Positions 56,622 to 64,000 of a DNA stretch of 64,000 bases are shown here, piece by piece. The translations under genes and the position numbers were made by a program. The stretch lies in NCBI RefSeq assembly GCF_002995795.1, contig NZ_PVXN01000068.1, forward strand, positions 20,369 to 84,368. The letters are read 5' to 3'. The stretch's first letter is position 1. Each line of letters begins with the position of its first letter. The notes under the pieces are model-generated. The model was not told the DNA's origin and did no database searches. It saw only the letters and a program-made list of their open reading frames with translations. The stretch is from Clostridium thermopalmarium DSM 5974 (lineage in GTDB: Bacteria; Bacillota; Clostridia; Clostridiales; Clostridiaceae).

Positions 56622-57107
56622 ATGAAATCTCTAATTATATATTTTTCTACTTATAAGAATAACACTGAAAAAATAGCTAAGGTGTTTGCTAATAAAATTA
56701 ATGCTGATTTAATAAGCTTAAAGAACTTGGAGAACATTGAAGAAATTGAAACTGATAATTATGATTTAATTGGATTTGGATCTGGAGTTTATAAAGAAAG
56801 CTTATCTCCACAATTATTTAAGTGCATTGAAGAATTAAATTTAAAGGATAAAAATGTTTTTGTATTTTCAACAAGTGGAATTGGGATGAAGTTTTATAAC
56901 AATAAAGCAGTTAAACTTTTAGTCTCAAAAGGAGCAATAAATAAGGGCAGTTTTGCATGTAAAGGAAGCTTTGTGGCTCATGAGTTCAGCAAGAATAAGA
57001 TTTTTGATATTATGGGCAGATTATCAAAAGGGCATCCAAATTATAAAGACATTAGGAATGCAGAAGAATTTATTGAGAAGGTAGTATTACAGCTATCACG
57101 GGATTAA
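56622..57107 (+). CDS. Flavodoxin-domain protein
   Basis: A 161-residue FMN-binding flavodoxin-like protein. The phosphate loop is IIYFSTYKNNTEKIAKV, with later loops GFGSGVYKESLSP and FVFSTSGIG around the flavin. It resembles the Flavodoxin_5 group that includes protoporphyrinogen oxidase HemG, but it is short and nothing points to haem synthesis here. ATG 56622 follows AATAGGAGAAATG. It probably serves as an electron carrier or quinone reductase. It converges on the GNAT gene with a shared terminator between. Confidence 0.8.
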   Translation: MKSLIIYFSTYKNNTEKIAKVFANKINADLISLKNLENIEEIETDNYDLIGFGSGVYKESLSPQLFKCIEELNLKDKNVFVFSTSGIGMKFYNNKAVKLLVSKGAINKGSFACKGSFVAHEFSKNKIFDIMGRLSKGHPNYKDIRNAEEFIEKVVLQLSRD

Positions 57108-57142
57108 AATTAATTAAAGTAAAAATAGTCTTTGTTATAGAA

Positions 57143-57171
57143 AAAAGCATCTATTGATAATAGGTGCTTTT
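57143..57171. terminator. Bidirectional terminator between flavodoxin and GNAT genes
   Basis: AAAAGCATCTATT (57143-57155) pairs with AATAGGTGCTTTT (57159-57171) with one G-U pair and a 3-nt loop. The A- and T-rich flanks suit both strands. Confidence 0.85.
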
Positions 57172-57226
57172 GTATTTAAACTTACGAATTATCTTCCACA
57201 ACTTTCCTATAATAAATATACAAGGA

Positions 57227-57769
57227 TTAAGCGTTCCTAAGCACTATAATAAAGCCATCGAGTATTTGGTGACTTACTCTAAAACCTCTATTTTTGTAAA
57301 ATTTTAATGCATTATCATTTCCATTTGATACAAAGATAAACAGGTCATTTATCCTTTCAAATGAATTTAACCAATTCATAGACATATTGAACATTGTTGT
57401 ACCAATACCAGTATTACGGTAGCCATCTTTTATAAAAAACTGGGAGAGACTGCCTACATCATCAGTTTTTACAGAATCGAAGTCAAAGAAGGCATCACAT
57501 TGTAAAGTGGCAAATCCGCCAGAGTATATCTTCTTTGATGCAATGGTACTGTAGGCATACCCGACAATTTCATTATCTTCTTTAGCTGTCACTATGTAGT
57601 TTGCTTTAGCACTCTTAACAGAAGGGAGCATTCTTGTTTCAAAACACATATTATCAAAGAACTCAGGGTGGATATGTGCTTTGGATTTTTGATAAGCCAT
57701 TAAATCGTTGCATAAGTCTTTAATACAAATAATATTATCTTCAGAAACAACTTCATAATGGATACTCAA
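57227..57769 (-). CDS. GNAT-family N-acetyltransferase
   Basis: A 180-residue acetyltransferase. The acetyl-CoA-binding motif A is FFIKDGYRNTGIGTTMF (Q/R-x-x-G-x-G/A type, here YRNTGIG). Motif B follows as FVSNGNDNALKFYKNRGFRVSHQ. The N-terminal part determines substrate choice and is not recognisable. Members act on small molecules, antibiotics or protein N-termini. Start ATG 57769 has AGGAAGATTAACTT upstream on the minus strand. It is divergent from the immunity operon with about 200 bp between. Confidence 0.85.
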   Translation of the reverse strand: MSIHYEVVSEDNIICIKDLCNDLMAYQKSKAHIHPEFFDNMCFETRMLPSVKSAKANYIVTAKEDNEIVGYAYSTIASKKIYSGGFATLQCDAFFDFDSVKTDDVGSLSQFFIKDGYRNTGIGTTMFNMSMNWLNSFERINDLFIFVSNGNDNALKFYKNRGFRVSHQILDGFIIVLRNA

Positions 57770-57971
57770 GTTAATCTTCCTTTCATAAATAGGTTTAGGA
57801 TAAATTTTACTTATTAACCATATTTCAACTATAATTATATCAGTTTAAATTGATATAACAAATATTCAATATTAGATATTTAGCAATTTGTTTGCATATT
57901 TAGAATTTCTTTATAAAATCTTTAAACTTCTTTTTTATAGTTAATTATAGAAAGAAGGAGGGAATATGTTT

Positions 57972-58676
57972 ATGAGTATAATTTTGCAAACAAGAAATTT
58001 ATGCAAAGATTTTAAAAAACAACGTGCGGTTAGTAATATTTCATTATCAGTAATTGAAAACTCCGTTTATGGGCTGCTAGGACCAAATGGAGCAGGCAAA
58101 TCCACTACTTTAAAAATGATTACTGGAATGTTACATCCTACATCTGGAGAAATCATATTTAAAGGTCATCCATGGAGTAGAAAGGATTTAGCAGATATTG
58201 GGGCCCTGATTGAATCACCTCCGCTTTATGAAAACTTGACTGCAAGGGAAAATCTTAAAGTACGCACGCTTCTTCTAGGTCTTCCAGAGAAACGAATTGA
58301 TGAGGTATTGCAGATTGTAGATTTGTCACATACTGGTAGAAAGCGTGCCGGCCAATTTTCTATGGGCATGAAGCAGCGCCTTGGCATAGCAATAGCTTTG
58401 TTAAATCATCCGAAGCTTTTAATTTTAGACGAGCCAACAAATGGACTTGATCCAATTGGTATTCAGGATTTAAGAAAGCTTATAAGGTCTTTTCCTGAAC
58501 AAGGCATAACTGTAATTTTATCAAGCCATATCCTTTCTGAAGTGGAACTAATTGCTGATTATATTGGCATCATTAATAATGGAATGTTAGGTTACCAAGC
58601 TAAAATAACTCCTAATGAAGATTTAGAATCACTGTTTATGCAGGTTGTGGCTAAGGATAAAAAGGAAGGTGCTTAA
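57972..58676 (+). CDS. Lantibiotic-immunity ABC transporter, ATP-binding subunit (LanF type)
   Basis: A 234-residue ATPase. Walker A is GPNGAGKST, the signature FSMGMKQRLG, Walker B LLILDEPTNGLDP and the H loop LSSHI. The E loop ALIESPPLYENLT is the mark of LanF-type proteins, which have E in place of the usual Q-loop glutamine. GGAGGG (57957-57962) suits ATG 57972 better than the ATG at 57966. Genes for two permeases and a two-component system follow. This is the standard immunity arrangement (FEG-RK). Such systems expel lantibiotics such as nisin or mutacin from the membrane. Confidence 0.93.
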   Translation: MSIILQTRNLCKDFKKQRAVSNISLSVIENSVYGLLGPNGAGKSTTLKMITGMLHPTSGEIIFKGHPWSRKDLADIGALIESPPLYENLTARENLKVRTLLLGLPEKRIDEVLQIVDLSHTGRKRAGQFSMGMKQRLGIAIALLNHPKLLILDEPTNGLDPIGIQDLRKLIRSFPEQGITVILSSHILSEVELIADYIGIINNGMLGYQAKITPNEDLESLFMQVVAKDKKEGA

Positions 58677-58677
58677 T

Positions 58678-59409
58678 ATGATAAATTATTTAAAAGCAGA
58701 AAATATTAAATATAAAAGAACCTTTGCAAAAAAGCTGGTTTTTATTGCACCTATGTTTATGGTACTGCTTGCTGGAATTTCCGGCATATATTTTGTACAA
58801 GATGGATACAACTGGTGGTACACTACAATATTACCTGGTTTTATTACGCTTATGACAGCACTAGTTAATCAGATAGAAGAAAAAAAGTTGCATTACCGAA
58901 CAGTATTTGTACTTCCAGTTTCCTTGCAAAAAATATGGATTTCCAAAGTATTGTTGATTTCTTTTTATGTTTTAGCAGCTTCTTTAATTCATCTTTTAGG
59001 AATAATTTTAGGAAAGTTTTTAATTAATCCTACATCTTCGATAGCAGTAAGTCAGATGGTGGTTGCAACCATAATTCTGATTATTGTTTCGCTCTGGCAG
59101 ATTCCCTTTTGCTTGTTTTTATCAAAAAAATTCGGTCTTATGGTAGCGGTATTAGTCAATGCTGCAATAGGAATTGCGCTGGACATTTTTGCTGCAACAG
59201 AATCCTTTTGGTGGGCGTGTCCTTATAGCTGGGGGACACGGTTAATGTGTCCGGTGCTGGGGGTTCTACCAAATGGTACTTTGGCATTAAAAGGGGACGC
59301 ACTACTAAATTGGAACGTGGTTCCTGTAGGTATTATTTTAGCTATTGTTATGTTTCTTCTACTGCTTGTTATGACTGCAAGATGGTTTCAAAAGCAGGAG
59401 GTAATGTAA
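58678..59409 (+). CDS. Lantibiotic-immunity ABC permease, MutE/EpiE type (LanE)
   Basis: A 243-244-residue permease with six hydrophobic helices (about 18-38, 50-68, 98-123, 135-158, 165-185, 218-240). Family features are the N-terminal LKAENIKYKRTFAKKLVFIAP-type segment (given in part) and the aromatic-rich SFWWACPYSWGTRLMCP region before the last helix. AAGGAAGGT precedes ATG 58678, which lies 1 nt beyond the LanF stop; the frame is open further upstream inside lanF. It pairs with the MutG-type permease that follows. Confidence 0.9.
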   Translation: MINYLKAENIKYKRTFAKKLVFIAPMFMVLLAGISGIYFVQDGYNWWYTTILPGFITLMTALVNQIEEKKLHYRTVFVLPVSLQKIWISKVLLISFYVLAASLIHLLGIILGKFLINPTSSIAVSQMVVATIILIIVSLWQIPFCLFLSKKFGLMVAVLVNAAIGIALDIFAATESFWWACPYSWGTRLMCPVLGVLPNGTLALKGDALLNWNVVPVGIILAIVMFLLLLVMTARWFQKQEVM

Positions 59410-59410
59410 G

Positions 59411-60151
59411 ATGTTAACTTTAATATGTTGTATTCGGGCTGATTTTCAAAAGCTTAAGCATACCTCTATGCTGTGGATACACATTATGATTCCACTGTTT
59501 ACAGCTGTGCTGTTTATTGCCTATTATTCTATTTCTCCATGGAAAATAGATGCGAAAATCAGCGGATATCTTGAGGTAATTGGCATCACATTTCCATTAA
59601 TGATTGGGTTTATCAGTGGAAAGACAGCAGAGCAGGAATCTCAGGCCGGTAATTTTCAGGCCATGCTCTGCGGTGCAAAATCGCGTATAGCAGTATATAT
59701 AAGCAAATTAGCCGTTATGCTTATGCTGAACATTTTATCAGTGGCTATTGTTATAGGAATTTTTGCATTGGGATTTAAGTCCGCTCCAGGTATGATGTAT
59801 TTCAAAGCTGCAGTCTTGTTAATAGCTGGTAGTGTTTTCTTATATATTTTGCATCTTTTTGTCAGTCTCCAGTACGGCATGGGAGCCTCCATAGGTCTTG
59901 GAATTGCTGAAAGTTTGATTTCTGCTTTAGCTTTGACGGGGCTTGGAGATGGAAAGTGGTATTACATTCCTTGTACATGGTGCGCACGTCTCTGCGATAA
60001 CCTTGTATACACTTGGCTTAATCCTACAATGGTCGTAGGTTACCAAGAAATACAAAAGTGTTTAATCATAGCAGTTCCTGCAAATATTATAGTTTTTGTA
60101 ATAAGCCTTTTGTGGTTTACAAACTGGGAGGGAAAAAAATTTTACGAATAA
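59411..60151 (+). CDS. Lantibiotic-immunity ABC permease, MutG type (LanG)
   Basis: A 246-residue permease with about six helices. Typical features are an N-terminal RADFQKLKHTSMLWIHIMIP segment, a first external loop, the region KTAEQESQAGNFQAMLC and a late CTWCARLCDNLVYTWLNP before the final helix. AGGAGG lies 8 nt before ATG 59411, 1 nt after the LanE stop. With LanF and LanE it makes a complete immunity transporter. Confidence 0.9.
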   Translation: MLTLICCIRADFQKLKHTSMLWIHIMIPLFTAVLFIAYYSISPWKIDAKISGYLEVIGITFPLMIGFISGKTAEQESQAGNFQAMLCGAKSRIAVYISKLAVMLMLNILSVAIVIGIFALGFKSAPGMMYFKAAVLLIAGSVFLYILHLFVSLQYGMGASIGLGIAESLISALALTGLGDGKWYYIPCTWCARLCDNLVYTWLNPTMVVGYQEIQKCLIIAVPANIIVFVISLLWFTNWEGKKFYE

Positions 60152-60239
60152 CTTGAAATGAGTGTATAGTATGGGAAAAGTTGCTTTATGGTATCTGAGT
60201 AGTTATACTGTATATGAGTTAGAAAGGAAGTGATTTTTC

Positions 60240-60899
60240 TTGGCAAGAATTCTTGTAATTGATGATGAGCCAGATATTCTGGCTCTCGTAAAAAATGCAC
60301 TACAAAAAGATAACCATCTAGTAACTACTGAGGAATCTTCTGAAAAGATAGACACAAGTAGCCTTAATCAATTTGACTTAATATTGTTGGATGTTATGAT
60401 TCCAAAGGTTGATGGATTTACCTACTGCCAAAAAATACGAAATATTGTTGATTGTCCTATATTATTTCTTACTGCTAAGACCATGGAAGATGATGTGATG
60501 TATGGTTTTGGAGTTGGGGCTGATGATTATATAAAAAAGCCATTCAGCACAGGAGAACTGCGAGCAAGAATAAATGCCCATCTGCGCAGAGAAACTCGTG
60601 AAAAAAGGAATATAATGCTTGTATCTGGTTTAGCATTTAATCTCGGGGCAAAAGAAGTGTTAGTAGATGAACAAAAGGTATCTCTTACAAAAATAGAGTA
60701 TGGTATCTGTGAGTTTTTGGCAAAAAATCGAGGACAAGTATTTTCTAAAGAACAGATTTACGATGCTGTTTGCGGATACGATGCAGAAGGTGACAGCTTT
60801 ACAATCGCAGTGCATATTAAAAATATTAGAGCAAAGCTGGATGCATATCATGTGGCGCCGATTTCAACAGTATGGGGGATCGGTTATAAATGGGAGTAA
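60240..60899 (+). CDS. OmpR-family response regulator of the immunity operon
   Basis: A 219-residue regulator. The receiver has VIDDEP, the phospho-acceptor Asp51 in ILLDVMIPKVDG, and KKPFS. The winged helix has LTKIEYGICEFLAKN, then GDSFTIAVHIKNIRAKL. The start is TTG 60240, about 9 nt after AAAGGAAG. It lies 88 nt after the LanG gene and overlaps the kinase gene by 10 nt. It probably controls the FEG transporter in response to a lantibiotic or cell-wall stress. Confidence 0.9.
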   Translation: MARILVIDDEPDILALVKNALQKDNHLVTTEESSEKIDTSSLNQFDLILLDVMIPKVDGFTYCQKIRNIVDCPILFLTAKTMEDDVMYGFGVGADDYIKKPFSTGELRARINAHLRRETREKRNIMLVSGLAFNLGAKEVLVDEQKVSLTKIEYGICEFLAKNRGQVFSKEQIYDAVCGYDAEGDSFTIAVHIKNIRAKLDAYHVAPISTVWGIGYKWE

Positions 60900-62260
60900 A
60901 AAATAAAAACACTAAATTAAGAGTATTTTTTATTCAATATCTATTGTCTATTTTTGCAGGTTTCTTATTGATTATATTAATTGGAATAGGACTATCTTTT
61001 ATTTTATTGAAAACAGGATTTATTATTTCTGTAGGAGATGTGGAGGAATCAATTGAAAGGCAAAAATCAGCGATTATGACTGCAAAAACTGTTACTGAGG
61101 AACTGATTCCTAAAACTTGTAAATATGCTGTTATAAGCACAAGTGGAGATTTTTTATCAGGAAATCTTACTAAATTTGAAGCTGCTGAAGCACGTAATAT
61201 CATTGAAGATGGAAGAAGAACGTCAGGAATAGGTTTGAGTGCAGAATGTTATTTTCCTATTAAACGGCAAAAGGAGATATGTATTTTGAAATATTCAGCC
61301 ATGTCCCAATTCTCTTCTGACTTTTTTCGCAATCATTTTCTTGCGCCGGGAATTGTTTTTTTCTATGGCATTTTGGCTTCAGTATTTATAGAGATTATTT
61401 TTCTTTCTCGTTTTTATGGTAGGAAAATCAGCCGAAAATTAATTCCACTGCAAGATGCAACGAAGAAAATTCAGAATAAAGATCTTGAATTTGAAGTTCA
61501 GTATAGCGGCATACTAGAAATTGATGAGACACTAAGTTCTATAGATAGAATGAAAGATGAGCTGAAAAAGTCACTGGAAACACAGTGGAAGATTGAGCAG
61601 GCAAGAAAAATGCAGATTTCTGCGTTGGCGCATGATATTAAAACACCCCTTACCGTTATTTTTGGGAACGGGGAAATGTTGAATGATACAGAGCAAACGG
61701 AAGAACAAAAAGAATTTACTAATTATATTTTAAAAAATGCACATCAAATCGAAGAATATGTTCAAATACTGATTGACCTGTCTAAAGCGGAGATAGGTTA
61801 TTCGCTTCAGCGGCAAGATGTTGATATGAGAACATTCCTAGATGAATTGTATAGCCAAATAAATGCTATTGCTTCACTAAAGCAATTAAAAGTGGAGTTT
61901 GAAGAAAAGAATTTGCCAGATGTTATTAACTTGGACACCTCATTGATGCAAAGAGCCATTATGAATGTAGTTTCTAATGCTGTGGACTATTCTAAAGAGG
62001 GCGGGTCAATCTTAGTTTCAATTTCCGTGGAAAATAGGAAAGTGAGATTTATAGTTTATGATAATGGAAAAGGATTCTCTATGGAAGCATTGAAAAATGC
62101 AACAAAACAATTCTATCAAGAAGATTTTAGTCGTAGTTCAAAATTACATTATGGTATGGGACTATATATTGCAGATTCTATTGTAAAGCAGCATGGTGGG
62201 AGGCTTACAGTAGCAAATTCACCTGTTACAGGAGGCGGAATGGTAACGCTTGAATTTTAA
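60890..62260 (+). CDS. Sensor histidine kinase of the immunity operon
   Basis: A 456-residue kinase. Helix one (about 20-42), an external sensor region of about 110 residues (about 43-152) and helix two (about 154-174) lead to HAMP (about 175-230). The H box is ALAHDIKTPLTV with phospho-acceptor His248, the N box VVSNAVDYS, and the G boxes DNGKGF and YGMGLYIAD. The larger external domain distinguishes it from the Bce-type kinase at 29810 and fits kinases that bind lantibiotic or lipid II-related ligands directly. Its ATG at 60890 overlaps the regulator stop. Confidence 0.9.
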   Translation: MGVKNKNTKLRVFFIQYLLSIFAGFLLIILIGIGLSFILLKTGFIISVGDVEESIERQKSAIMTAKTVTEELIPKTCKYAVISTSGDFLSGNLTKFEAAEARNIIEDGRRTSGIGLSAECYFPIKRQKEICILKYSAMSQFSSDFFRNHFLAPGIVFFYGILASVFIEIIFLSRFYGRKISRKLIPLQDATKKIQNKDLEFEVQYSGILEIDETLSSIDRMKDELKKSLETQWKIEQARKMQISALAHDIKTPLTVIFGNGEMLNDTEQTEEQKEFTNYILKNAHQIEEYVQILIDLSKAEIGYSLQRQDVDMRTFLDELYSQINAIASLKQLKVEFEEKNLPDVINLDTSLMQRAIMNVVSNAVDYSKEGGSILVSISVENRKVRFIVYDNGKGFSMEALKNATKQFYQEDFSRSSKLHYGMGLYIADSIVKQHGGRLTVANSPVTGGGMVTLEF

Positions 62261-62357
62261 TCAATATTCAAGTAAAGGTTCGATATTTTTTATGTCAAAA
62301 AAGTCGAGCATGCTTAAAGCAGCTTTGGTATTATGTAGATATGAAAGGAGGGAGACA

Positions 62358-63221
62358 ATGTTAAAGGAATTAAACCAGGTGATTGATTACATTGAAAAAC
62401 ATTTAACTGATGATTTATCTCTTGAATTAATTTCTGAATATGCTGGTGTTTCTGATTATCATTTTAGAAAGATATTTTTTTATCTTTCAGGATTGACTCT
62501 TAGTGAATATATAAAAAACAGAAGATTGTCGGAAGCATGTAAGGATTTATTACATGGAGAAAAAGTAACAGATGTTGCTTTTAAATATGGTTATCAGTCA
62601 ATGGACGGATTTACTCGAGCATTTAAAAAATGGAGTGGATTTTTACCCTCAGATGTAATAAAAAAAGGCATAAGTAAATCATTTCCCAAACTTTCATTCA
62701 TAATAACCATAAAGGGAGGAGTTTCTATGGAATTTAGAATTGAAGACAAACCAGCGTTTAATTTAGTGGGTGTAAGTAAACGTGTACCTATGCAATTTGA
62801 AGGCGTTAATAAGGAGATTGTGAAGCTTGCACTAAGTATAACGGAGGAGCAAAGAAAAGAAATGCATGCTCTTCAAAATATAGAACCTTATGAAGTTGTT
62901 AATGCTTCTTATGAGTCTGACACTAATTTTTTAAAAGAAGAAGGATATTTAACTCATATGATAGGAGTTTTAACTACTGAAAATCAAGTAAGTGATATAT
63001 TAGAAAAGGTGCCAGTTGAAGCTTGTACTTGGGCCATATTCCCAAATGAAGGACCATTTCCTTCTACACTGCAAGAAACAATGGCGAAAATCTATTCGGA
63101 ATGGCTTCCTTCTTCGGATTATGAGGTGATCAATGTTCCTTCTTTTTCTTTTACTAAAATGGATAAGGATAAAAAAGATTACGCTTATAGTGAAGTCTGG
63201 ATTCCTGTTAAGAAGAAATAA
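62358..63221 (+). CDS. AraC-family regulator with GyrI-like effector-binding domain
   Basis: A 287-residue regulator. Residues about 8-105 are two AraC helix-turn-helices (SLELISEYAGVSDYHFRKIFF, then VTDVAFKYGYQSMDGFTRAFKKWSG). Residues about 120-287 are a GyrI-like small-molecule-binding domain (EFRIEDKPAFNLVGVSKRVP, WAIFPNEGPFPSTLQET, SEVWIPVKK). This architecture (Rob/SoxS-like with GyrI domain) responds to bulky drugs in several Firmicutes. The frame opens at 62250 inside the kinase gene, but GGAGGG (62347-62352) sets ATG 62358. It may regulate itself or the immunity operon; no target site is seen. Confidence 0.9.
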   Translation: MLKELNQVIDYIEKHLTDDLSLELISEYAGVSDYHFRKIFFYLSGLTLSEYIKNRRLSEACKDLLHGEKVTDVAFKYGYQSMDGFTRAFKKWSGFLPSDVIKKGISKSFPKLSFIITIKGGVSMEFRIEDKPAFNLVGVSKRVPMQFEGVNKEIVKLALSITEEQRKEMHALQNIEPYEVVNASYESDTNFLKEEGYLTHMIGVLTTENQVSDILEKVPVEACTWAIFPNEGPFPSTLQETMAKIYSEWLPSSDYEVINVPSFSFTKMDKDKKDYAYSEVWIPVKKK

Positions 63222-63490
63222 AAAAATTAAAGCGTGTTTTATATTCCCTCAGGTTGGTTTGAGGAAATTTTCACTTTCATTGGAAGATTTAAAAATCTTA
63301 AAATTTAAGATTTATTTAAGAAATTTTTATAAGTTTTGTAAGATATACATTATAAAATAGAAGTATGATACTATAAATGAAGTAGAGATCATAAAAAATA
63401 GATTCAATATGGTCAAGCTATATTATGAATAGACTTTGAAGTTAGGATGTAAGTGGAATAAGCAGGTATGAAATAAAAAATGGAGGTATT

Positions 63491-63883
63491 ATGAATAAAC
63501 GAGATAGAATTAAAACAATTTTTTTGTATGGTGTTTTTATTTGCTATATACTTTTGCTAATTAAAATATTGTTCTTATCAAGAGTTTCGCATTTGGAGCA
63601 TAGGTCAATTAATATTATTCCTTTCTATAGTATAATAGAATATATACATGGCAGCTCTCCGAATATTAAAGCATTTGCTTTTGGTAATGTGGTTGGCAAT
63701 ATCGTTATTTTTATTCCACTTGGTACATATTTGCCATTATTCAAAAACGATAAAAGGTTAATAGCCAATTGGCTAGTTATATTTATAGTAAGTTTGTTTG
63801 TTGAAATCATTCAAGGACTTTTAGGAATTGGAGCATCAGATATTGATGATATAATTCTAAACTGTTCGGGTGGATTCTCATAA
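63491..63883 (+). pseudogene. VanZ-like membrane protein, C-terminally cut
   Basis: A 130-codon frame with VanZ-family features: an N-terminal helix, RSINIIPFYSIIEYI, FGNVVGNIVIFIPLGTYLPLF and EIIQGLLGIGASDIDDIILNCSGG. VanZ proteins normally continue after the D-I-D-D-I-x-L-N-x-x-G-G motif for one more helix. Here the frame ends with FS and a stop exactly where the left end of an IS3-like element appears to begin. GGAGGT precedes ATG 63491. Members can confer low-level teicoplanin resistance, but most are uncharacterised. Confidence 0.8.
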
Positions 63884-64000
63884 GCCCCTAAATTGATTTG
63901 GACAATTGCCTATACATTTATTATAATGTAGAAAGTGATTGGAGGTAAGCCATGAGAGGAAGAACTTATACAAAAGAATTGAAGGAAGAAATATTAAGAG
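63869..64000 (+). mobile_element. IS3-family insertion sequence, left end (partial)
   Basis: The element appears to begin near 63869. The sequence TAAGCCCCTAAATTGATTTG resembles left inverted repeats of the IS150 group (pattern CCCCTAAA followed by T-x-G-G-A-C-A). A promoter with TTGGAC (63898-63903), 18 bp and TATAAT (63922-63927) lies just inside and reads inward. The first transposase gene starts at 63952. The exact left boundary and the right end are not resolved in this window. Confidence 0.65.
63952..64000 (+). CDS. IS3-family transposase OrfA, N-terminal end (partial)
   Basis: The first 16 codons (MRGRTYTKELKEEILR) match the opening of IS3-type OrfA helix-turn-helix proteins, which bind the element's ends. 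GGAGGT lies 6 nt before ATG 63952. The gene runs off the window. Confidence 0.7.
   Translation, partial: MRGRTYTKELKEEILR

Overview
The window is AT-rich, uses strong AGGAGG-type ribosome binding sites with frequent TTG and GTG starts, and carries a gene order typical of low-GC Firmicutes (murB-rapZ-yvcK-whiA, pfkA-pyk). It is best read as a chromosomal segment of a Clostridium sensu stricto-like species. The species cannot be named from the sequence alone.

Positions 1-24521 are a compact, co-oriented housekeeping block. It holds the tail of an ftsW/rodA gene, a class B penicillin-binding protein, a YdjM-type membrane hydrolase, uvrC, a PHP phosphoesterase, murB, rapZ, yvcK, whiA, a YtoI-like HTH-DRTGG-CBS-hotdog regulator and asnA. 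A SAM-I riboswitch with a legible terminator/antiterminator switch controls metY. These are followed by an unknown membrane protein, dnaE, pfkA, pyk, a DUF554 protein and an RlmD/RlmCD-type rRNA methyltransferase. Factor-independent terminators separate most units.

From about 24520 to the end the window is accessory. It is a mosaic of complete transport/sensing modules, gene fragments and mobile-element debris. Three separate two-component-plus-ABC modules of the antimicrobial-peptide type lie here. The first (26018-29583) has a HAMP kinase and regulator divergent from an ABC-2 transporter. The second (29810-35750) is a BceRS/BceAB-type module whose permease is fused at its C terminus to a complete PAF-acetylhydrolase/lipase-like domain. 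The third (57972-62260) is a lantibiotic-immunity FEG transporter followed by its own regulator and kinase, with no lanthipeptide biosynthesis genes nearby. Between them are a trehalose PTS operon with two identical palindromic operators, an EFR1-type flavodoxin/ferredoxin, and a DHA2 efflux pump. The pump is driven by a promoter with the 19-bp spacer typical of MerR control, opposite a MerR/TipAS regulator.

The stretch 44900-51700 is the most disordered. It contains a 5'-damaged DUF1254/DUF1214 gene, a strong promoter with a structured leader, and a tightly coupled pair of uncharacterised genes (46717-48947). That pair encodes a glycine-zipper coiled-coil protein and a polytopic membrane protein. 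After it come truncated MFS and 3-hydroxyacyl-CoA dehydrogenase genes, a small EamA transporter and transposase and acyltransferase scraps. Further right are a chemotaxis receptor, an overlapping DUF6323-DUF6179 pair, GrpB, flavodoxin, GNAT and AraC/GyrI-like genes. The window ends in a VanZ gene that appears to be cut by an IS3-family element running off the end.

The two candidates most worth following for new biology are the transporter-lipase fusion at 32553-35750 and the two-gene membrane pair at 46717-48947.
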